Shown here: positions 6,528 to 14,512 of the stretch, one piece after another | How positions within the stretch are numbered: position 1 is the stretch's first letter | How the letters are laid out: the number at the start of each line of letters is the position of its first letter | Origin: Paracoccus sp. MC1862 | GTDB taxonomy: Bacteria > Pseudomonadota > Alphaproteobacteria > Rhodobacterales > Rhodobacteraceae | Assembly: GCF_016617715.1 (NCBI RefSeq) | Contig: NZ_CP067225.1 | Coordinates: 2,170,001 to 2,234,000 of the forward strand | Direction of reading: 5' to 3' | DNA length: 64,000 bases | Notes under the pieces: generated by a model | Seen by the model: the letters and a program-made list of their open reading frames with translations, nothing else | Told to the model about the DNA's origin: nothing | Database searches by the model: none | Translations under genes and position numbers: made by a program

Positions 6528-6956
6528 CTTGCCACGCTGCATGTTGGCGGCACTCTGGCGAGTGGGATGCCTCACCTCAGCCAGGGCGGGGCGTTCTGGT
6601 GCCGGAGTGGCCGCTTGGCCGTGAGAAAATCAAAGGCGGGAAAGATAATCCGCGCATGAGGTCGGCACGGGTTTCCGGCAAGCGAATCTGACCTTTTTTC
6701 ACCCTGGCCGCGGACAAGCAGTCCTGCGGTCCCTTGTGCAAGGCCTACCCACCTTCCCGAGCAGCTTTCGGTGAAAACGGATCGATACCGCCGGTCACGG
6801 AAGGGGCAGGGGCGCTTAAACCTGGGCGGGTTATCGTCCGGCAAGATGCAGCAAAATCCGCTACCATCCGGCGCGTGGTGTGGGATAAATTGTGGGATGT
6901 CACGCATCTAGGCACAGCCTAGTGGCTTGGTTTATTTACAAAACTTCATAGAAGAT
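6528..6956. other. Spacer between the restriction gene and tRNA-Ala; contains repeat B
   Basis: 430 bp without a credible gene. It contains repeat B (6733-6830) and, near the tRNA, an A+T-rich stretch (6920-6955). The 3' end of a tRNA gene is a classic integration site for islands, but no integrase gene or duplicated tRNA end was found in the window. Confidence 0.6.
6733..6830. repeat. Direct repeat B flanking the restriction-modification gene
   Basis: Same-orientation partner of 3071-3168, with the shared block GAGCAGCTTTCGGTGAAAAC at 6759-6778 and GCTTAAACCTG near the end. It lies about 200 bp downstream of the restriction gene. Confidence 0.7.
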
Positions 6957-7032
6957 TGGTGGAGCCGAGGGGAATCGAACCCCTGGCCTCGTCATTGCGA
7001 ACGACGCGCTCTACCAACTGAGCTACGGCCCC
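6957..7032 (-). tRNA. tRNA-Ala (anticodon CGC)
   Basis: A 76-nt cloverleaf on the minus strand. Acceptor GGGGCCG pairs with CGGCTCC and includes the G3-U70 wobble that specifies alanine. The D-loop is TAGCTCAGTTGGTAGA, the anticodon loop TTCGCAA (anticodon CGC, reading GCG), the T-arm AGGGGTTCGATTCCCCT, and CCA is encoded. The left flank (the tRNA 3' side) is the foreign-looking island with the restriction gene, so this tRNA gene is the likely chromosomal edge. Confidence 0.95.
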
Positions 7033-7081
7033 ACAGGCGGGCTATTTGACGGGTCGTCCGGGGGTTGTCAAGCGCCCGCGT

Positions 7082-7519
7082 TCACCCCGCCGCAATCTGT
7101 TCCCGGACCCATTCCGTCAGTTGCGCCGCCGGCCTTGCGCCGGCCAGCCGCGCCCGCTCTCGCCCGTTCTGGAACAGGATGAAGGCCGGGATGCTGCGGA
7201 TGTTCCAGCGCGCCGTGGCGTCGGGATGGGACTGGGTGTCGATCTTGGCCAGCCGCGCGGTGCCCTGCAGCAGGACTGCCGCCTTCTCGAACTCGGGCGC
7301 CATCATCCTGCAGGGGCCGCACCACGGCGCCCAGCAATCCACCAGCAGCGGCAGGTCGTCGGTGCGGGCGGCCTTTTCAAGCATGGCGAAGTCGAGCGAA
7401 ACTGGCTTGGCCGGCAGCAGGCCCGCCCCGCAGACGCCGCATTTGGGAGCGGCAGACAGCCGCTCGCGCGGGGTGCGGTTGACCTGACCGCAGCTCAGGC
7501 ATGTCAGCTTCAGCGCCAT
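7082..7519 (-). CDS. trxC: Thioredoxin 2 (TrxC-type)
   Basis: A 145-residue cytosolic thiol-disulfide reductase. The N-terminal zinc-binding segment has two CxxC pairs (CLSCG near 8-11, CGVCG near 27-30), which separates TrxC from ordinary thioredoxin. The catalytic motif WAPWCGPC is near residue 66, and the cis-Pro (SIPAF) and C-terminal helix are present. It is preceded by a 25-residue membrane-peptide gene only 6 bp upstream, probably in one transcript. TrxC proteins commonly respond to oxidative stress; no operator is visible here. Confidence 0.93.
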   Translation of the reverse strand: MALKLTCLSCGQVNRTPRERLSAAPKCGVCGAGLLPAKPVSLDFAMLEKAARTDDLPLLVDCWAPWCGPCRMMAPEFEKAAVLLQGTARLAKIDTQSHPDATARWNIRSIPAFILFQNGRERARLAGARPAAQLTEWVREQIAAG

Positions 7520-7525
7520 GGGCGA

Positions 7526-7603
7526 TCAGAAGATGCCGACGACATAAAGCAGGATGATGACCACGACAGGGATGCCGAGAAACCAGGCGATGATGCCCTT
7601 CAT
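7526..7603 (-). CDS. 25-residue membrane peptide upstream of trxC
   Basis: A 25-codon gene with start at 7603 preceded by AAAGGAAA. The peptide is one hydrophobic helix (MKGIIAWFLGIPVVVIILLY, then VVGIF). It ends 6 bp before the trxC start. No family name is certain. The good ribosome site, position and all-hydrophobic composition support a genuine small membrane protein. Confidence 0.6.
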   Translation of the reverse strand: MKGIIAWFLGIPVVVIILLYVVGIF

Positions 7604-7699
7604 GAGGTATTTTCCTTTCGGTTCATGACTCTGGGCAAACGTCCCGACAGGGATGCGGTTCCTGCGGGGTGATGGCACCGGCCATCCCGGCAGAAGAAA

Positions 7700-7720
7700 G
7701 CCGCGCCATGCAGGCGCGGC
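7700..7720 (-). terminator. Terminator of the glycine cleavage operon
   Basis: Hairpin GCCGCGCC-TGCAT-GGCGCGGC on the minus strand, followed by TTTCTTCT. It sits 26 bp beyond the gcvP stop codon, where the operon should end. Confidence 0.7.
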
Positions 7721-7746
7721 TTCTGCGATCAGAGGATCGGACCGGC

Positions 7747-10581
7747 CTATTCCGCTGCTTCGGCATAGGCTTCCAAGGGCGGGCAGGTGCAGATCAGGTT
7801 GCGGTCACCATAGGCGTTGTCCACCCGCCCGACCGGAGGCCAGTATTTGTCCACCCGGAAGGCGCCGGGCGGGAAGCAGCCCTGCTCGCGCGAATAGGCG
7901 CGGTCCCATTCGGCGACCAGGTCCTCGACCGTGTGGGGGGCGTGGCGCAGGGGGCTGGCTTCAGCGCTGATACGGCTCTCGGCGACCTCGGTGATCTCGT
8001 CCCGGATCGCCAGCATGGCGGTGATGAAGCGGTCGATCTCGGCCTTGGTCTCGGACTCGGTCGGTTCCACCATCAGCGTGCCTGCCACGGGCCAACTCAT
8101 GGTCGGCGCATGGAAGCCGTTGTCGATCAGACGCTTGGCGATGTCGTCCACGGTCACGCCATGCTCGGCGAAGACGCGGGTGTCCACGATGCATTCATGC
8201 GCGACGCGGCCACGGTTGCCCATGAACAGGATCGGGTAGGCCCCCGCCAGCCGCGAGGCGATGTAGTTCGCGTTCAGGATCGCCACGCGGGTCGCCTGCG
8301 TCAGCCCCGCGCCCCCCATCATGCGGATATAGGCCCACGAGATCAGCAAGATCGAGGCCGACCCCCAGGGCGCGGCCGAGACCGCCCCCGCCCCCTCGCG
8401 CGGATCGGCCGGCAGGTAGGGCGCCAGATGCTCCTTGACGCCGATGGGCCCCATGCCGGGGCCACCGCCGCCATGCGGGATGGCGAAGGTCTTGTGCAGG
8501 TTCAGGTGGCTCACGTCGCCGCCGATCTCGCCGGGCTTCACCAGCCCCACCAGCGCGTTCAGGTTGGCGCCGTCGATATAGACCTGCCCGCCATGTTCAT
8601 GGGTGATGCGGCAGACGTCACGCACGGTGTCCTCGAAGACGCCATGCGTGGACGGATAGGTGATCATCACCGCTGCCAGCTTGTTGCCGGCCTTCGCAGC
8701 CTTGTCGGCGAAATCCTCAAGGTCGATGTCGCCATTGGGCGCCGATTTCACCACCACAACCTTCATCCCGCACATCTGCGCGCTGGCCGGGTTGGTGCCA
8801 TGCGCCGACACCGGGATCAGGCAGATGTCGCGGTCCTCTCCGTTCGCCTTGTGATAGGCGGCGATGGTCAGCAGCCCCGCATATTCCCCTTGCGCGCCCG
8901 AGTTCGGCTGCAGCGAGAAGGCGTCATAGCCGGTGATCTCGCACAGCTTGTTGGTCAGGTCGGCGAACATCCGGTGATAGCCGGCGGCCTGCGCCTCGGG
9001 GGCGAAGGGGTGCAGCATCCCGAACTCGGGCCAAGTCAGCGGCATCATCTCGGCCGCCGCGTTCAGCTTCATCGTGCAGGACCCCAGCGGGATCATCGCC
9101 CGGTCAAGCGCCAGGTCGCGGTCCGACAGGCGGCGCATGTAGCGCATCATCTCGGATTCTGCCCGGTTCATGTGGAAGACCGGATGGGTCAGGTAGTCGC
9201 TTTCCCGCAGCAGGTCGTCGGGGATGGCCGGTCCCGTTGCGGGCTCGGCCATTTCGGTGATCCCGAAGGCATCCAGCACCCGCGCGATCACGCCCGCATC
9301 CGTCGTCTCGTCCACGCTGATGCCGACGCGGTCGCGGCCGACGCGGCGCAGGTTGATCCCGCGCTGCTCGGCGGCGGCGAGGATGCCCATCTGGCCGACA
9401 CCCACCCGCACGGTGAAGGTGTCGAAGAAGGCGTCCGTCTCGACCTCGGCCCCGGCCGACCTTAGGGCATTCGCCAGCGTGACCGCGTTCAGGTGCACCC
9501 GTTGCGCGATCGCCTTGAGGCCCACCGGCCCGTGAAACACCGCATAGAAGGACGCCATCACAGCCAGCAGCGCCTGCGCTGTGCAGACGTTGGACGTGGC
9601 CTTCTCGCGCCGGATATGCTGTTCGCGCGTCTGCAGGGCCAGACGGTAAGCCTGCCGCCCCGCCGCGTCGATGGAAACGCCGACGATGCGGCCCGGCATC
9701 GCCCGCTTCATCTCGTCGCGGCAGGACATGAAGCCCGCGTGCGGGCCGCCATAGCCCATCGGCACGCCGAAACGCTGGGCCGAGCCCACGCAGATATCCG
9801 CGCCCATTGCGGCGGGTTCCTTAAGCAGGCACAGCGCCAGCAGGTCGGTTGCAGCCACCGCAACCGCGCCCGCCTTGTGCAGCGCCTTGCAGTGCGGGGT
9901 GAGGTCGCGGACATGGCCGAAGGTGCCGGGATACTGGAAGATCGCGCCGAAAACCTGCGCCGGATCGCAGTCATCGGGCTTGCCGCGGATGATCTCGATC
10001 CCCAGCGGCTCGGCCCGCGTCTCGATCACGCTGATCGTCTGAGGATGCAGGTTCTCGCTGACGAAGAAAGCCTTGGCCTTCGACTTGGCAAGCCGCTGCG
10101 CCATGGCCATCGCCTCGGCGGCGGCCGTCGCCTCGTCCAGCAGCGAGGCGTTCGCCACCGGCAGCCCCGTCAGGTCGGCCACCATCGTCTGGTAGTTCAG
10201 CAACGCCTCGAGCCGCCCCTGCGAGATCTCGGGCTGATAGGGCGTGTAGGCGGTGTACCAGGCCGGGTTTTCCAGGATGTTGCGCTGGATCGCAGGAGGC
10301 GTGACGGTCCCGTAATAGCCCTGCCCGATCAGACTGGTCATCACTTTGTTCTGGCTCGCGACCTCGCGCATCATCGCCAGCAGCTCGCGCTCGGACAGCG
10401 CCGGCCAGTCCAGCGATCCGTCCTGCCGGATCGCTTCCGGCACGGTCTGCTCGATCAGTTGGTCAAGACTGTCCACGCCCACCACCTTCAGCATCTCCTC
10501 CATCTCGGCGGGCGAAGGGCCGATATGACGGCGGTTGGCGAAATCATCGGGGTTGTAGGAGGTCGGGTTCCAGCGGGTCAT
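7747..10581 (-). CDS. gcvP: Glycine dehydrogenase (decarboxylating), P-protein
   Basis: A 944-residue PLP enzyme that decarboxylates glycine and passes the aminomethyl group to the lipoyl arm of GcvH in the cytosolic glycine cleavage complex. It is a full-length single-chain (fused alpha-beta) form. The N-terminal half starts RRHIGPS...EM; the C-terminal half carries the PLP lysine in [18 protein letters not shown]. It is the last gene of the gcvT-gcvH-ORF-gcvP operon, controlled from the glycine riboswitch upstream of gcvT. The only oddity is the low-GC gene separating it from gcvH; it starts 10 bp after that gene's stop codon. Confidence 0.97.
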   Translation of the reverse strand: MTRWNPTSYNPDDFANRRHIGPSPAEMEEMLKVVGVDSLDQLIEQTVPEAIRQDGSLDWPALSERELLAMMREVASQNKVMTSLIGQGYYGTVTPPAIQRNILENPAWYTAYTPYQPEISQGRLEALLNYQTMVADLTGLPVANASLLDEATAAAEAMAMAQRLAKSKAKAFFVSENLHPQTISVIETRAEPLGIEIIRGKPDDCDPAQVFGAIFQYPGTFGHVRDLTPHCKALHKAGAVAVAATDLLALCLLKEPAAMGADICVGSAQRFGVPMGYGGPHAGFMSCRDEMKRAMPGRIVGVSIDAAGRQAYRLALQTREQHIRREKATSNVCTAQALLAVMASFYAVFHGPVGLKAIAQRVHLNAVTLANALRSAGAEVETDAFFDTFTVRVGVGQMGILAAAEQRGINLRRVGRDRVGISVDETTDAGVIARVLDAFGITEMAEPATGPAIPDDLLRESDYLTHPVFHMNRAESEMMRYMRRLSDRDLALDRAMIPLGSCTMKLNAAAEMMPLTWPEFGMLHPFAPEAQAAGYHRMFADLTNKLCEITGYDAFSLQPNSGAQGEYAGLLTIAAYHKANGEDRDICLIPVSAHGTNPASAQMCGMKVVVVKSAPNGDIDLEDFADKAAKAGNKLAAVMITYPSTHGVFEDTVRDVCRITHEHGGQVYIDGANLNALVGLVKPGEIGGDVSHLNLHKTFAIPHGGGGPGMGPIGVKEHLAPYLPADPREGAGAVSAAPWGSASILLISWAYIRMMGGAGLTQATRVAILNANYIASRLAGAYPILFMGNRGRVAHECIVDTRVFAEHGVTVDDIAKRLIDNGFHAPTMSWPVAGTLMVEPTESETKAEIDRFITAMLAIRDEITEVAESRISAEASPLRHAPHTVEDLVAEWDRAYSREQGCFPPGAFRVDKYWPPVGRVDNAYGDRNLICTCPPLEAYAEAAE

Positions 10582-10591
10582 GCGTTCTGTT

Positions 10592-10915
10592 TCATCCTAG
10601 ACGCTCGGTGACCAACAAAGAAATCTCACCAGCGTCTGTTATGGCGAGATCCTGAAAGCGAAACACTCCCACATAGCCGTCACGCGTTAGATCCGACGCG
10701 CTGACGTCATGTTGAATCACTACAGCATCGTGGGTCCGCAATGCGGCTGTGAGGCGCATATATTCTTTCCCGCCGAGACACTTAGGATCGTAGGAGTCAC
10801 GATAATAGGGACGTGAGCGCTGCCAGATTGAGTTATGCAGGACGGCGAGTTCGCGTCCTTCTACTTCAGCCGTCCAGCCACCGCGCCGACCTAATATCCG
10901 AGCGCGTTTATACAT
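10592..10915 (-). CDS. 107-residue unknown protein inserted in the gcv operon
   Basis: Lies between gcvH and gcvP, where these genes are normally adjacent. Its ATG (10915) begins one base after the gcvH stop codon and its own stop is 10 bp before gcvP, so it would be translated as part of the operon. G+C is about 50%, well below the neighbours, and codon choice is relaxed (TTA, ATA and AGA-type codons occur), indicating recent acquisition. The protein is soluble, basic at the N-terminus ([14 protein letters not shown]), then mixed. I recognise no domain. It could be an immunity-type, regulatory or ORFan gene; nothing in the sequence decides. Confidence 0.6.
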   Translation of the reverse strand: MYKRARILGRRGGWTAEVEGRELAVLHNSIWQRSRPYYRDSYDPKCLGGKEYMRLTAALRTHDAVVIQHDVSASDLTRDGYVGVFRFQDLAITDAGEISLLVTERLG

Positions 10916-10916
10916 T

Positions 10917-11276
10917 TCAGCCGATCAGTTCCTGATAGGCGGCCTCGTCCATGAAGCCGTCCAGCGACGTGCCGTCCGCCGGCTTGACGCGGAAAAACCA
11001 GGCCGCCATCGCGTCCGAGTTCACGTCGCCCGGCGCATCGGCCAGCGCCTCGTTGACGGCGGTGATGGTGCCCGCGACCGGGGACACGATGTCGGACGCC
11101 GCCTTGACCGATTCGATCACCACGATCTCCTCGCCGGCCTCGACCTCGCGGCCGACCTCGGGCAGCTCGATGAAGACCACGTCGCCCAGTTGCTCGCTGG
11201 CATGGGCGGTGATGCCGATGACAAGCTCATCGCCCTCGGCGCGCAGCCATTCGTGTTCGGGGGTGTATTTCAGCAT
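10917..11276 (-). CDS. gcvH: Glycine cleavage system H protein
   Basis: A 119-residue lipoyl carrier that shuttles the aminomethyl intermediate between GcvP, GcvT and lipoamide dehydrogenase. It shows the family start YTPEHEWL and the lipoylation lysine in VVIESVKAASDI (around residue 60). The start at 11276 is the Met immediately before the conserved LKYTPEHEW; the longer upstream frame is rejected because it overlaps gcvT. GAGGCG lies just upstream of the start. Usual family length is 120-130 residues, so it is complete. Confidence 0.97.
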   Translation of the reverse strand: MLKYTPEHEWLRAEGDELVIGITAHASEQLGDVVFIELPEVGREVEAGEEIVVIESVKAASDIVSPVAGTITAVNEALADAPGDVNSDAMAAWFFRVKPADGTSLDGFMDEAAYQELIG

Positions 11277-11283
11277 GAGCGCC

Positions 11284-12384
11284 TCAGCGTTTGTAGGTGG
11301 GTTGAACGAATGGCATGGGCGCGACCGTTGCCGGCAGGCGCTTGCCGCGCAGTTCGGCGTAAACGGTGGTGCCCTCGGCAATCCCGGCGGCCAGCGTCGC
11401 CATCGCAATGGGCACCCCGGCCGAGGGGCCGAAGCCACCCGAGGTGATGCGCCCTACAGGTTCGCCGCCTTCGGGACCGGCGTAGATCGGGGTGCCCTCG
11501 CGCATGGGCGCGCGGCCTTCGGGGCGCAACCCGCGGCGGATATGCGCGGCCTTTCCCAGTTCGGGCAGGATCTTGTCGGCGCCCGGAAAGCCGCCCGCGC
11601 GCGCTCCGCCCGCGCGGCGGACCTTGGGGATCGACCAGCCGAGGCCCGCCTGCGCGGGCGACACCGTGGCATCCATGTCGTTGCCGTAAAGCGGCAACCC
11701 CGCCTCAAGCCGCAGCGAATCGCGGGCGCCGAGGCCGATAGGGGCCACGCCTTCCTGCGCCAGCAGGGCGCGGGCGAAGTCCAGGGCGCGTTCGGCGCGG
11801 ATGCTGATCTCGAACCCGTCCTCGCCGGTATAGCCCGAGCGGCTGACCCACAGCACCTCGCCCTCCCAGGGCAGATCGACCGAATCCATGAAGCGCAAAT
11901 CGGCCGCGCCCGGCACCAGCGCGGCCAGCGCCCGCTCGGCCCCCGGTCCCTGCAGCGCCAGAAGGGCGCGGTCGGTCACGACCTCGGGCGCCAGCCCGGC
12001 CTCGGTCATGTGGGCGATGTCAGCTTCCGCACGGGATGCGTTGACGACCAGCAGCAGGTGGTCGCCCTTGCCCGCGATCATCAGGTCGTCAAGGATGCCG
12101 CCGTCCTCACTGGTGAACAGTCCGTAACGCTGCCGCCCCGGCGCAAGGCCGATGATGTCGGCAGGCACCAAGCGTTCCAGCGCCTTCGCCGCGCCCTCGC
12201 CGCGCAGGATCACCTGCCCCATGTGGCTGACGTCGAACAGCCCGGCGGCCTTGCGGGTGTGCAGGTGCTCGCCCATCACCCCCATGGGATACTGGACCGG
12301 CATCTCCCATCCGGCGTAAGGCACCATCCGGGCACCGAGTTCGGTATGCAGGTCGTAAAGCGGCGTGCGGCGCAGTTCGGTCAT
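11284..12384 (-). CDS. gcvT: Glycine cleavage system T protein (aminomethyltransferase)
   Basis: A 366-residue folate-dependent enzyme that releases ammonia from the aminomethyl-H-protein and forms methylene-tetrahydrofolate. Conserved segments include LYDLHTELGARMVPYAGWEMP at the N-terminus, GLFDVSHMGQ, the GYTGEDGFEI block and LGARDSLRLEAGLPLYGND. The start at 12384 has GGGGAGATG upstream. It is the first gene of the operon, directly behind a tandem glycine riboswitch, and gcvH follows 7 bp after its stop. Confidence 0.97.
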   Translation of the reverse strand: MTELRRTPLYDLHTELGARMVPYAGWEMPVQYPMGVMGEHLHTRKAAGLFDVSHMGQVILRGEGAAKALERLVPADIIGLAPGRQRYGLFTSEDGGILDDLMIAGKGDHLLLVVNASRAEADIAHMTEAGLAPEVVTDRALLALQGPGAERALAALVPGAADLRFMDSVDLPWEGEVLWVSRSGYTGEDGFEISIRAERALDFARALLAQEGVAPIGLGARDSLRLEAGLPLYGNDMDATVSPAQAGLGWSIPKVRRAGGARAGGFPGADKILPELGKAAHIRRGLRPEGRAPMREGTPIYAGPEGGEPVGRITSGGFGPSAGVPIAMATLAAGIAEGTTVYAELRGKRLPATVAPMPFVQPTYKR

Positions 12385-12420
12385 GGCATCTCCCCTTGGC
12401 GGCGTGCGGCCGCGTGTCGA

Positions 12421-12592
12421 TGCCCCCTCTGTCCCTGCCCCGCCGGGGCGCCTGAGATCGTTATCCTTCGGCGGGCCATCCCTGCGGACAGCCACTCTTC
12501 AGAGTTTTATGCGGACGCGGTCTTTCTGCCTGAGAGTTTACCGGGGCGGTTGCTCCTTCGGCCCTGGCCTGCGCCAGCGTCTCCCGTCGTCC
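12421..12592 (-). promoter_or_regulatory. Tandem glycine riboswitch
   Basis: Two aptamer-like units read on the minus strand. The first has CGGGAGAC, then GCCGAAGGAGCAA and AAACTCTCAGGCA. The second has ACTCTGAAGAGTGG, GCCGAAGGATAAC, ATCTCAGGC and a closing GGACAGAGGGG. This is the classic two-aptamer glycine switch that turns on glycine cleavage genes when glycine is plentiful. The gcvT start codon lies about 37 nt after the second aptamer. Confidence 0.93.
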
Positions 12593-12599
12593 GCGACTT

Positions 12600-12628
12600 T
12601 GGTAGCAGCCGACCCGGCAGTCTGGCAA
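12600..12628 (-). promoter_or_regulatory. Candidate sigma-70 promoter of the gcv operon
   Basis: On the minus strand TTGCCA (12623-12628), a 17-bp spacer and CTACCA (12600-12605) stand just upstream of the riboswitch, as needed for its transcription. The -10 is a poor match to the consensus, so this is tentative. Confidence 0.35.
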
Positions 12629-12663
12629 GGGCCTTGGCGCGACCTGCCCCGGCCACGCGATCG

Positions 12664-13188
12664 TCAAGGATAGATCACGACCGGAACGCCGGGGCGGACC
12701 ATCGAGAAGATTTCCTCGATCTCCCGATCGTTCACCGCGATGCAGCCTGCGGTCCAGTCACGCGCCGTGGCCTTGTTGCCATTAGGTCCGCGGCCATGGA
12801 TCATGATATCCCCTCCGGGCTGCTGACCCAGCATCATCGCCCGCGCCTTGTCGGTCGGGTCAGGATAGGAAATCCCCAGCGACAGGTGATAGGCGCTGTT
12901 GGGGTTCTGACGGTTGATGTAGTAGATGCCCTCGGGTGTGCGGCCGTCGCCTTCGTACATCTTGTGGCCGATGGGCTGGAAGCCCAGCCCGATGTCATAA
13001 GCCTTCAGCACCGTGCTGCCGCTGAGCAGGAACATCTGCCGGTCGCCCTTTTCGACCACGATCTGGGTCACGGGCGGGCCGCTGTAGCTGCGGAACTTGC
13101 TGACAGGTTGCTTGGCGCCGCCACCGCAGGCTGTCAGCAAGACAAGCGCGGTCAGCGCAACAAAATTGCGGATAGTCGAGATCATCAC
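12664..13188 (-). CDS. L,D-transpeptidase family lipoprotein (YkuD domain)
   Basis: A 174-residue protein. The N-terminal lipoprotein signal has lipobox LTAC near residues 17-20, so it should be anchored in the membrane facing the periplasm. The YkuD domain follows, with the family signature (I)MIHGRGPN near 130 and the catalytic Cys in DWTAGCIAVND near 150. Such enzymes cross-link peptidoglycan or attach lipoprotein to it. Two Mets begin the frame; either the first (13188) or the second (13185) may be used. A second, non-lipoprotein YkuD protein lies at 29945-30562. Confidence 0.85.
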   Translation of the reverse strand: MMISTIRNFVALTALVLLTACGGGAKQPVSKFRSYSGPPVTQIVVEKGDRQMFLLSGSTVLKAYDIGLGFQPIGHKMYEGDGRTPEGIYYINRQNPNSAYHLSLGISYPDPTDKARAMMLGQQPGGDIMIHGRGPNGNKATARDWTAGCIAVNDREIEEIFSMVRPGVPVVIYP

Positions 13189-13291
13189 TGCCCCAGAATC
13201 GCTTATTTGCGTTTTCTTGATCCAGAGTTACCACAACCGGCGGTTTTCCGCCAACTGCCAGCAATGACGATCCTCGGCATTTTTCTTCGCG

Positions 13292-14512
13292 CTATTGCGT
13301 AAAAGTCGCAATCAGTTCGACATGGGGCGACCAGCGGAACTGGTCCACGACCTCGATCCGGCCCAGGCTGTAGCCGCCCTCGACCATGGTCCGGGCGTCG
13401 CGGGCGAAACTCACGGGATCGCAGCTGATCCAGGCCACGGCCGGCACCTGCGACTGGGCCAGCGCGGCGGCCTGCGCCGCCGCCCCTGCACGCGGCGGAT
13501 CGATCACGGCGGCGTCGAATCGCGCAAGTTCATCCGGCAGCAGCGGCCTGCGGGCGAGGTCGCGAACCTCGGTCGTCACGCGGCGCAGCCCCGGCGCGGC
13601 CCTCCAGCCCGCGTCCAGCGCGGCCAGGGGCGCGGCGAGTCCCTCGACCGCATGGACCTCGGCGGTTTCGGCCAGCGGCAGGGTGAAGGTTCCCGCGCCG
13701 GCGAACAGGTCGGCGATCCGCGGCGCCGGGCCGACGATCCGGCGCGCAGCGGTCAGCAGCGCGGCTTCGCCTTCCGCCGTCGCCTGCAGGAACCCGCCCG
13801 GCGGCGGCACCACCTGTGCCCGCCCGAAGGAGATCGCCGGAGGCCGCGCCACGATCGCCTCGCCATCCCAGTCGAGCCGCGCCCAAGCCGCCGCGTTCAT
13901 CAGCGCCGCGAGATCCGACAACAGCCCCGGTGTCATCGGTTTGCCGCCCGCCACCGCGACGTCCAGCCCCGCCGCAGACTCGGTCACCACCAGCGACAGC
14001 TCACGGGTGCGCGAGCCGCCAAGGCTCACCAGCCGCCGCAGGTCGGGCAGCGCGGCCAGGATCGCGGGCCGGACCACGAGGCACTCGGCCACATCCACGA
14101 TCACGTCCGAGGCGCGCTGGTGGAACCCGATCAGCGCCCCCGCCTTCGTCCGCCGCCCCGACAGCACCGCCCGGCGGCGCGACCGCGGCGGAGAGGTGTG
14201 CACCTCCGCGATCTCGGCCGTGATCCCCTGCGCGGCCAGCGCATTCCGCACCACCTGCGCCTTCCATCCGGCCACGAAGCCGTCGCTCGCGTGCATCAGC
14301 GAACAGCCGCCGCAGACCTTGTAATGCGGGCACGGCGCTTTCACGCGATCCGCCGAGGGCGTCACGATCCGCGGCCGGGCAATGCGCCCCGCCTTGGCCT
14401 CGCCCTCGATCTGCTCGCCCGGCAGCGTCAGGGGCGCGAGCGCGCGTTCGTCCCCGCGCAGCGCCACGCCGTCGCCGCGCCGCCCCAGCCGCTCGACCGT
14501 CCAGTGGGTCAT
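13292..14512 (-). CDS. Class I SAM-dependent RNA methyltransferase, RumA/RlmC-RlmD type
   Basis: A 406-residue enzyme of the uracil-5-methyltransferase family, probably acting on 23S rRNA. It has an N-terminal TRAM-like beta-barrel, a [4Fe-4S] cysteine set CPHYKVCGGC near residues 61-70, the SAM-binding motif ADLFAGAGTFTLPLA and a catalytic Cys in WISCDP near 365. The target position (U747 or U1939 equivalents) cannot be told from sequence. The start overlaps the stop of the upstream ABC transporter gene (ATGA at 14509-14512), so the two are coupled. Confidence 0.88.
   Translation of the reverse strand: MTHWTVERLGRRGDGVALRGDERALAPLTLPGEQIEGEAKAGRIARPRIVTPSADRVKAPCPHYKVCGGCSLMHASDGFVAGWKAQVVRNALAAQGITAEIAEVHTSPPRSRRRAVLSGRRTKAGALIGFHQRASDVIVDVAECLVVRPAILAALPDLRRLVSLGGSRTRELSLVVTESAAGLDVAVAGGKPMTPGLLSDLAALMNAAAWARLDWDGEAIVARPPAISFGRAQVVPPPGGFLQATAEGEAALLTAARRIVGPAPRIADLFAGAGTFTLPLAETAEVHAVEGLAAPLAALDAGWRAAPGLRRVTTEVRDLARRPLLPDELARFDAAVIDPPRAGAAAQAAALAQSQVPAVAWISCDPVSFARDARTMVEGGYSLGRIEVVDQFRWSPHVELIATFTQ

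Noticed and set aside
6572..6907. 111-residue minus-strand open frame downstream of the restriction gene
   Set aside because: Overlaps repeat B, has no ribosome site or family features, and a similar frame arises from repeat A, so it is a repeat artefact.
6957..7032. tRNA-Ala 3' end as an attachment site with a duplicated copy
   Set aside because: I searched by eye for a second copy of the tRNA 3' end to the left and found none, and there is no integrase gene, so an att site cannot be claimed.
7669..9465. 598-residue plus-strand open frame
   Set aside because: Antisense to gcvP, which has clear P-protein motifs. His/Arg/Gly-rich shadow.
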